Shown: piece by piece, positions 60,202 through 64,000 of the stretch
Position numbering within the stretch: the first letter of the stretch is position 1
Layout: every line of letters begins with the position of its first letter
Source of the DNA: Lasiosphaeris hirsuta
Lineage: Eukaryota; Ascomycota; Sordariomycetes; Sordariales; Lasiosphaeriaceae
Assembly (NCBI GenBank): GCA_030549175.1
Contig: JAUKUA010000005.1
Coordinates: 3,596,001 to 3,660,000 of the forward strand
Direction: 5' to 3'
Length of the DNA stretch: 64,000 nucleotides
Translations under genes and position numbers: made by a program
Notes under the pieces: generated by a model
Seen by the model: the letters and a program-made list of their open reading frames with translations, nothing else
Told to the model about the DNA's origin: nothing
Database searches by the model: none

Positions 60202-61410
60202 ATGGGTAACCGTCTCTCGCTACCAGATCGGCCCAAGCCACCACCACCATCATCATCACCATCACCATCACCATCACCACAGGCCCTAACAAAAGTCACC
60301 ATCTTCGGCGCCGGGTACCTCTCCCCTCCCCCCCTTTCCCATCCCACCCTCACCAGCTAACATTGGCCAGAATAACTGGCATGGCCATCGCCACCCTCCT
60401 CCCCAAGACCTGCGCCATCACCATCGTCGCGCGCGACCTCCCCGGCGACGCGCCATCGCAAGGCTGGGCCAGCCCGTGGGCGTGCGCCGGCTGGGCCGCG
60501 CTGGGCGGCACGCCGCGCGAGCAGGCCATGCAGCTGGACGCGCTGGCGTGGTACCGCGCCGTGGCGGCCGCGCACCCCGAGGCGGGCGTGCGGCGCGTCG
60601 GGATGACGGATCTCGGGGTGGCGGCGGATGCCTGGTTCCACGGGCGGGTGCCGGGGCTGCGGGAGGTGGACGGAGGCGTGGGGTACGAGAGCGCGGTGCT
60701 GGATCCGGGCGTGTTTTTGCCGTGGTTGCGGCGGGTGTTGGAGGAGCAGGGGGTTAAGTTTGTGAGGGTTGGCACCGTCAGGTCGTTGGGCGAGTTGGCG
60801 TATCTCGGGGGTCATGTGCTGGTGAATGCGTCGGGGTTGGCGTCGCTGACGCTCAAGGATGTGAGGGACGATGCGGTTGTCATGGACCGCACGTACACGG
60901 CGCTGGTCAAGTCGGATTACCGCGACGCGTTTGTCCGCCGCGGCAAGACTGAGTACAGCTACTACTTTGGCCGTGGCGACGGCACGGCGGTCCTGGGCGG
61001 CATCTCGGAGCCGGTTGACAGCGTGGTCAGGACGGTGGCTGAGGTTCGGGCTGATGTGAGTTTTTTTTTCCTCTTCTTTTTCCTCCCCCTTCTCCTTCTC
61101 TTTCAATCCGCATGTGAGAGTCGATTCGTGTGTGATGGTGTGAAGCTGACGGCATCACCAGCTTATCCGCCGGGCGCATGAGAACCTGCCCGACTTCTTC
61201 CCGTCTACCCGGCCCGAGGACTACACCTTTGTCCGGGACCATGTCGGGATCCGCCCGCTGAGGCCGGAGAGCGTGCGGGTCGAGCGCGAGGTGGTCGACG
61301 GCCAGAGGGTCATCCACGCTTATGGTACTACGATTGGCGGGTACATGCTGAGTTTTGGGTTGGCGAGGGAGGTGGCGCGGCTGTTGGATGAATACCTGTT
61401 TGAGATGTGA
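60202..61410 (+). CDS. D-amino-acid oxidase (FAD)
   Basis: Oxidises D-amino acids to keto acids, ammonia and hydrogen peroxide. Exons are 60202-60314, 60371-61055 and 61162-61410 (348 residues). Introns are 56 nt (GTACCT, GCTAACA branch, GGCCAG) and 106 nt (GTGAGT, GCTGACG branch, CACCAG). The first intron splits the FAD motif, and splicing restores VTIFGAGITGMAIATLL. Further motifs are GWASPWACAGWAALGG, the middle VLDPGVFLPWLRRVLEEQG with VNASGLASLTLKDV, YYFGRGDGTAVLGG and the C-terminal HVGIRPLRPESVRVERE with YGTTIGGYMLSFG, all typical of the family. The N terminus has an unusual Ser/Pro-rich leader of about 25 residues before the flavin fold, coded by a CCACCATCA-type repeat. The end LLDEYLFEM has no C-terminal SKL-type peroxisome signal. 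The enzyme's location is therefore open. It points towards the P450 gene. Confidence 0.92.
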
Positions 61411-61946
61411 TGTAGTTGTAGTCTTGGGGTGCGGTACATATTTGAAGCTAGTACAACTTGATACCCTTCTCTCCAAATCTCCCCTCACAGTGCTCAGATG
61501 GTGGGTAAGGTGTGTGTGCAAAGGTGGTGTGTGGTGTGTGTGGTGTGTGTGTGGTGTGTGTGGTGTGTGTGGTGTGTGTGTGTGTGGTGTGACTGAGATG
61601 GTGCGTGCTGTGCCGCCAGTTGGGGGGAGGGGGGGGCGTGAACACTCCCTCTGTACCTGTACCAGTACCTGTACCTGTACCTCGACGCTTTCATCCCTCC
61701 CCCTATTCAAGTTGTCAGGTCAACTTGAAAAGATTATCCAGACAGAAATGGATTTTTCCAAGACACACATTACTCAAGCTGCAAGCACGCAGAACCACAG
61801 ACACATTTGGGGCTAAAGGTATCAAGATGTAATTTGAATTCGACGCTGCAAGACCCCTCCCCGCCGCAACTGGCCGCACTGCCTGCACCAAAGTACCTGT
61901 ACCTATGACACCCAGGGTACGGTACCTCTCGCGGGGCGGGCGCGGC
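61411..61946. other. Convergent spacer with GT and GTACCT repeats
   Basis: About 540 bases between two converging genes. It has a GTGTGGT-type array (61511-61590) and a CTGTAC hexamer array (61651-61682). No gene is seen. Confidence 0.7.
61651..61682. repeat. Imperfect (CTGTAC)5 hexamer repeat
   Basis: Five CTGTAC-like units, one imperfect, between the converging oxidase and P450 genes. The same GTACCT hexamer recurs singly at other intergenic sites in the window. Confidence 0.85.
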
Positions 61947-63830
61947 CTAGCATTTGGCCTCTGCATATGCACCCCTCTCCCTCCCGGCCGGATTTCCGGC
62001 CCTTTCCGTAAAGATGACTGGCAACGGGGCCGACACAGTGGTGAAGACGTCCTGCTTACCGTCGAGGAAGGTATCGGGACAGTGTCCGGGGGCGATTCGC
62101 ACATCGAACCGCCAGAGCAGCTCGGCCACCAGCCGCCGGATCTCTATCAGCGCCAGCCGCTTGCCGACACACCCGTACGGGCCTGTCTGCGTCAGCTGAG
62201 GTGCGGTGAAAAAGAAGGGAGGGTAAGGAAAAAAAAAAAAAAGACACATACCGGTATTGAACGGGATAAAGACGGATCGGTCCCGGATCAGCTCAGGCCG
62301 CGTGGTCCAGCGCTCGGGGATGAACTCGTTGGGCTGCGCAAACGCGCGCTCGTCTGTTCACGGATTAGCAAAGATATATTCCCATGAATAAGCGGGAAAT
62401 AATAGGCCACGCCAACGCACCCCGGAACACGGTGTACGACGGCACCTGGACAATGGTATCCCCCGGGATGAAATACCCGGCCTTGCCGCCGATGCGCAGG
62501 CCCTCGGGCGGGGTGACGCGCTGGGTGCCCGAGGGCACGGGCGGGTGCAGGCGCATGGCCTCGTTGATGACGGCGTCGAGCAGGCCGATGGACGCAAGCC
62601 GGTCGTGGGCGAGGTCGGGCAGCGCGTCGAGCTCGCGCTGCAGCGTGCGCACCAGGGCCGGGTCGTAGGCCAGATGGAAAAACACGTAGGTGAGGGTGGC
62701 GGCCACGCTGTCGCTGCCCGCGATGACGATGAGCTGCGCGTCCCCGTGCAGGTTGTACCGATCCCGTTTTGTCTGCGGGCTCTGCCGGTACGCGTTGAGG
62801 ATCCACGAGAAGATGTCGGGCCGCGCCGGCTCGTCGGCGCTCCGCTCCTCGACCTTGCGCTGGATCCAGTCCCAGAACTGCAGGTAGTTGTTGTTAAGCA
62901 GCGGCGTCCGCTTGAGGAACGGCAGCAGCCAGGGCAGGTGGGTGAAGAGGGCGATGTTGAACATGTCGGCGCGGATGGTCTGGAAGATGTACGTCTCCTT
63001 GCCGTCGCCCAGCATGTTGGACGACTTGTTGAAGGCCAGGTCCTCGATGATGTCAAAGGCAAAGTAGGCGAACCAGTCGTTGACGTCGAGGGCCCGGCCC
63101 GCGCCCGCGTGCTGCCGCACCACGCGCAGGAACTGGTCGATGGCCTTGGTGATGCGCGGCTCGTAGCCCTGCAGCGCCTTGGTGCTGAAGCCCTGGTCCC
63201 ACACCTTGCGCCGCCGCGCGTGCTCGGCCTTGTCGCGCGCCATGAACAGCGGGATCCGCGGCTCCAGCAGCGTGTACCACGGCCCCTTGGTCACGGGCGA
63301 CTGGCTGCCGTAGATGGCCTTGACGGCCTCGGGGTCGGCAATCGACAGCTCGCGGGGGCCTGGGAAAACGAGTTAGACCCCATCCCCCCCCCTCCCCCCC
63401 TTTTCCCCCGACTGCGTGAGAAATTGAGGCACTCACCTAGCCGGACGACGTCGCCGTACCGGACATGCAGCTTCTGCACCTCCTCAAACATGTGCAGCCG
63501 CTTCATGGACAGGGCCGTGATGTAGAAGTTTGTGAGTCGGGCTAGCACGGGACCCGGGTACCCCCTGAGGCGATGGAGGAATGCGCGGTAGAAGAGCATG
63601 CTGCCGTACAGCCCGGCGCCGTGGCAGCCGCTCAGCCGGGCAATCTCCAAGATGGGGACGCGGAGGAGCTCGAGGTGGGACGCCAGCGCGCCAGCCGAGA
63701 GCAGAGACACATAGGTCAGGAAGATGGAGGGCGACGTTACGTCCCACTCGCCGATGCGGAAGACAAAGACGTGGGCGGCCACGCCGCTGGCGACGGCCAG
63801 CACGGCGGCGAGGTTTTCGAGCACCATCAT
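61947..63830 (-). CDS. Cytochrome P450 monooxygenase
   Basis: Heme-thiolate monooxygenase anchored by its N terminus in the ER membrane. Four exons, 63830-63437, 63359-62421, 62353-62252 and 62182-61947, give 556 residues. Introns are 77, 67 and 69 nt with GTGAGT, GTGCGT and GTATGT donors. ATG ATG at 63830 is the first in-frame start. The N-terminal 90 residues are hydrophobic, with two probable membrane segments before the GYPGPVLARLTNFY proline hinge. Later come the I-helix LIVIAGSDSVAATLTYVF, the K-helix pair INEAMRLHP (ExxR), ERW, and the heme loop FIPFNTGPYGCVGKRLALIE with its ligand Cys. The long double-spanning N terminus and the heme loop resemble fungal P450s such as tryprostatin-hydroxylase-like or benzoate-hydroxylase-like families (inference). 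The substrate is unknown. Confidence 0.95.
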
Positions 63831-64000
63831 TTTCTGTTGATGGGTAGGGGAGTCTACAAGGTGGAGGAGGCAATCGAAGTGACAAAGATGTTGGAAGAAG
63901 GGGGAGATGTCTGGGTTCTGGGCAGCAAGACTTGATATCAAAGCAAATACCAAGGACAGACAAGTCGTCACACACAGACTTGTAGGTGATGACCTTGGCA
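63831..64000. other. Upstream flank of the P450 gene
   Basis: The last 170 bases of the window contain no further start codon in the P450 frame and probably form its leader and promoter. Confidence 0.5.

Noticed and set aside
62545..63525. 326-codon frame antisense to the P450
   Set aside because: Shadow of the P450 exons, which carry all expected motifs.
48817..63830. Secondary-metabolite biosynthetic cluster
   Set aside because: Oxidases and a P450 are present but no backbone enzyme, transporter or pathway regulator.

Overview
The window is nuclear DNA of a filamentous ascomycete (Pezizomycotina), most likely a sordariomycete. The genes carry short GT-AG introns of about 50-125 nt with CTAAC or CTGAC branch points. 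The gene set includes a melanin scytalone dehydratase, MDM10 of the ERMES tether, a Mpv17/PMP22 protein like the Woronin-body sorting factor and an AA7 oligosaccharide oxidase. Genus-level placement is inference.

Layout. 1-6773: PRP8, the spliceosome core protein, cut at its 5' end by the window edge. 6774-19526: a very gene-poor 12.7 kb whose only supported gene is a two-repeat Myb/SANT DNA-binding protein (about 11.8-13.05 kb). 19527-19845: a frameshifted fragment of the 26S proteasome ATPase RPT5. 20596-24175: RAD26/CSB repair translocase. 25051-25879: hemerythrin-like HHE protein. 26205-28006 (-): unknown protein with Cys/His clusters. 29851-30878: Mpv17/PMP22 membrane protein. 31521-31606: tRNA-like locus. 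31938-32861 (-): VPS22/SNF8 of ESCRT-II. 33504-35061 (-): MDM10. 35568-36225 (-): scytalone dehydratase. 37117-38058 (-): DUF2293 protein. 39107-40702 (-): flavin monooxygenase-like enzyme. 43289-45455: CorA-type metal transporter. 45834-47383: aldehyde dehydrogenase.

The right-hand third looks accessory and metabolic. It holds a secreted protein with an ENG1-type carbohydrate-binding domain (48817-49656), an MDR oxidoreductase (50600-51921), a secreted AA7 oligosaccharide oxidase (53401-55024), a nucleoside hydrolase broken by one frameshift (55191-56417, -), a D-amino-acid oxidase (60202-61410) and a cytochrome P450 facing it tail to tail (61947-63830, -). No polyketide synthase, NRPS or terpene cyclase is seen, so this is not a recognisable secondary-metabolite cluster.

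The left part is housekeeping (splicing, repair, ESCRT, mitochondrial contact sites). The most unusual observations are the RPT5 fragment, the tRNA-like locus with a possible 13-nt intron, the frameshifted nucleoside hydrolase, an in-frame GC-AG intron, long C tracts that mostly lie on the sense strand of introns and leaders, and the large gene-poor zone around the Myb gene. I did not find a clear candidate for an undescribed multi-gene system.
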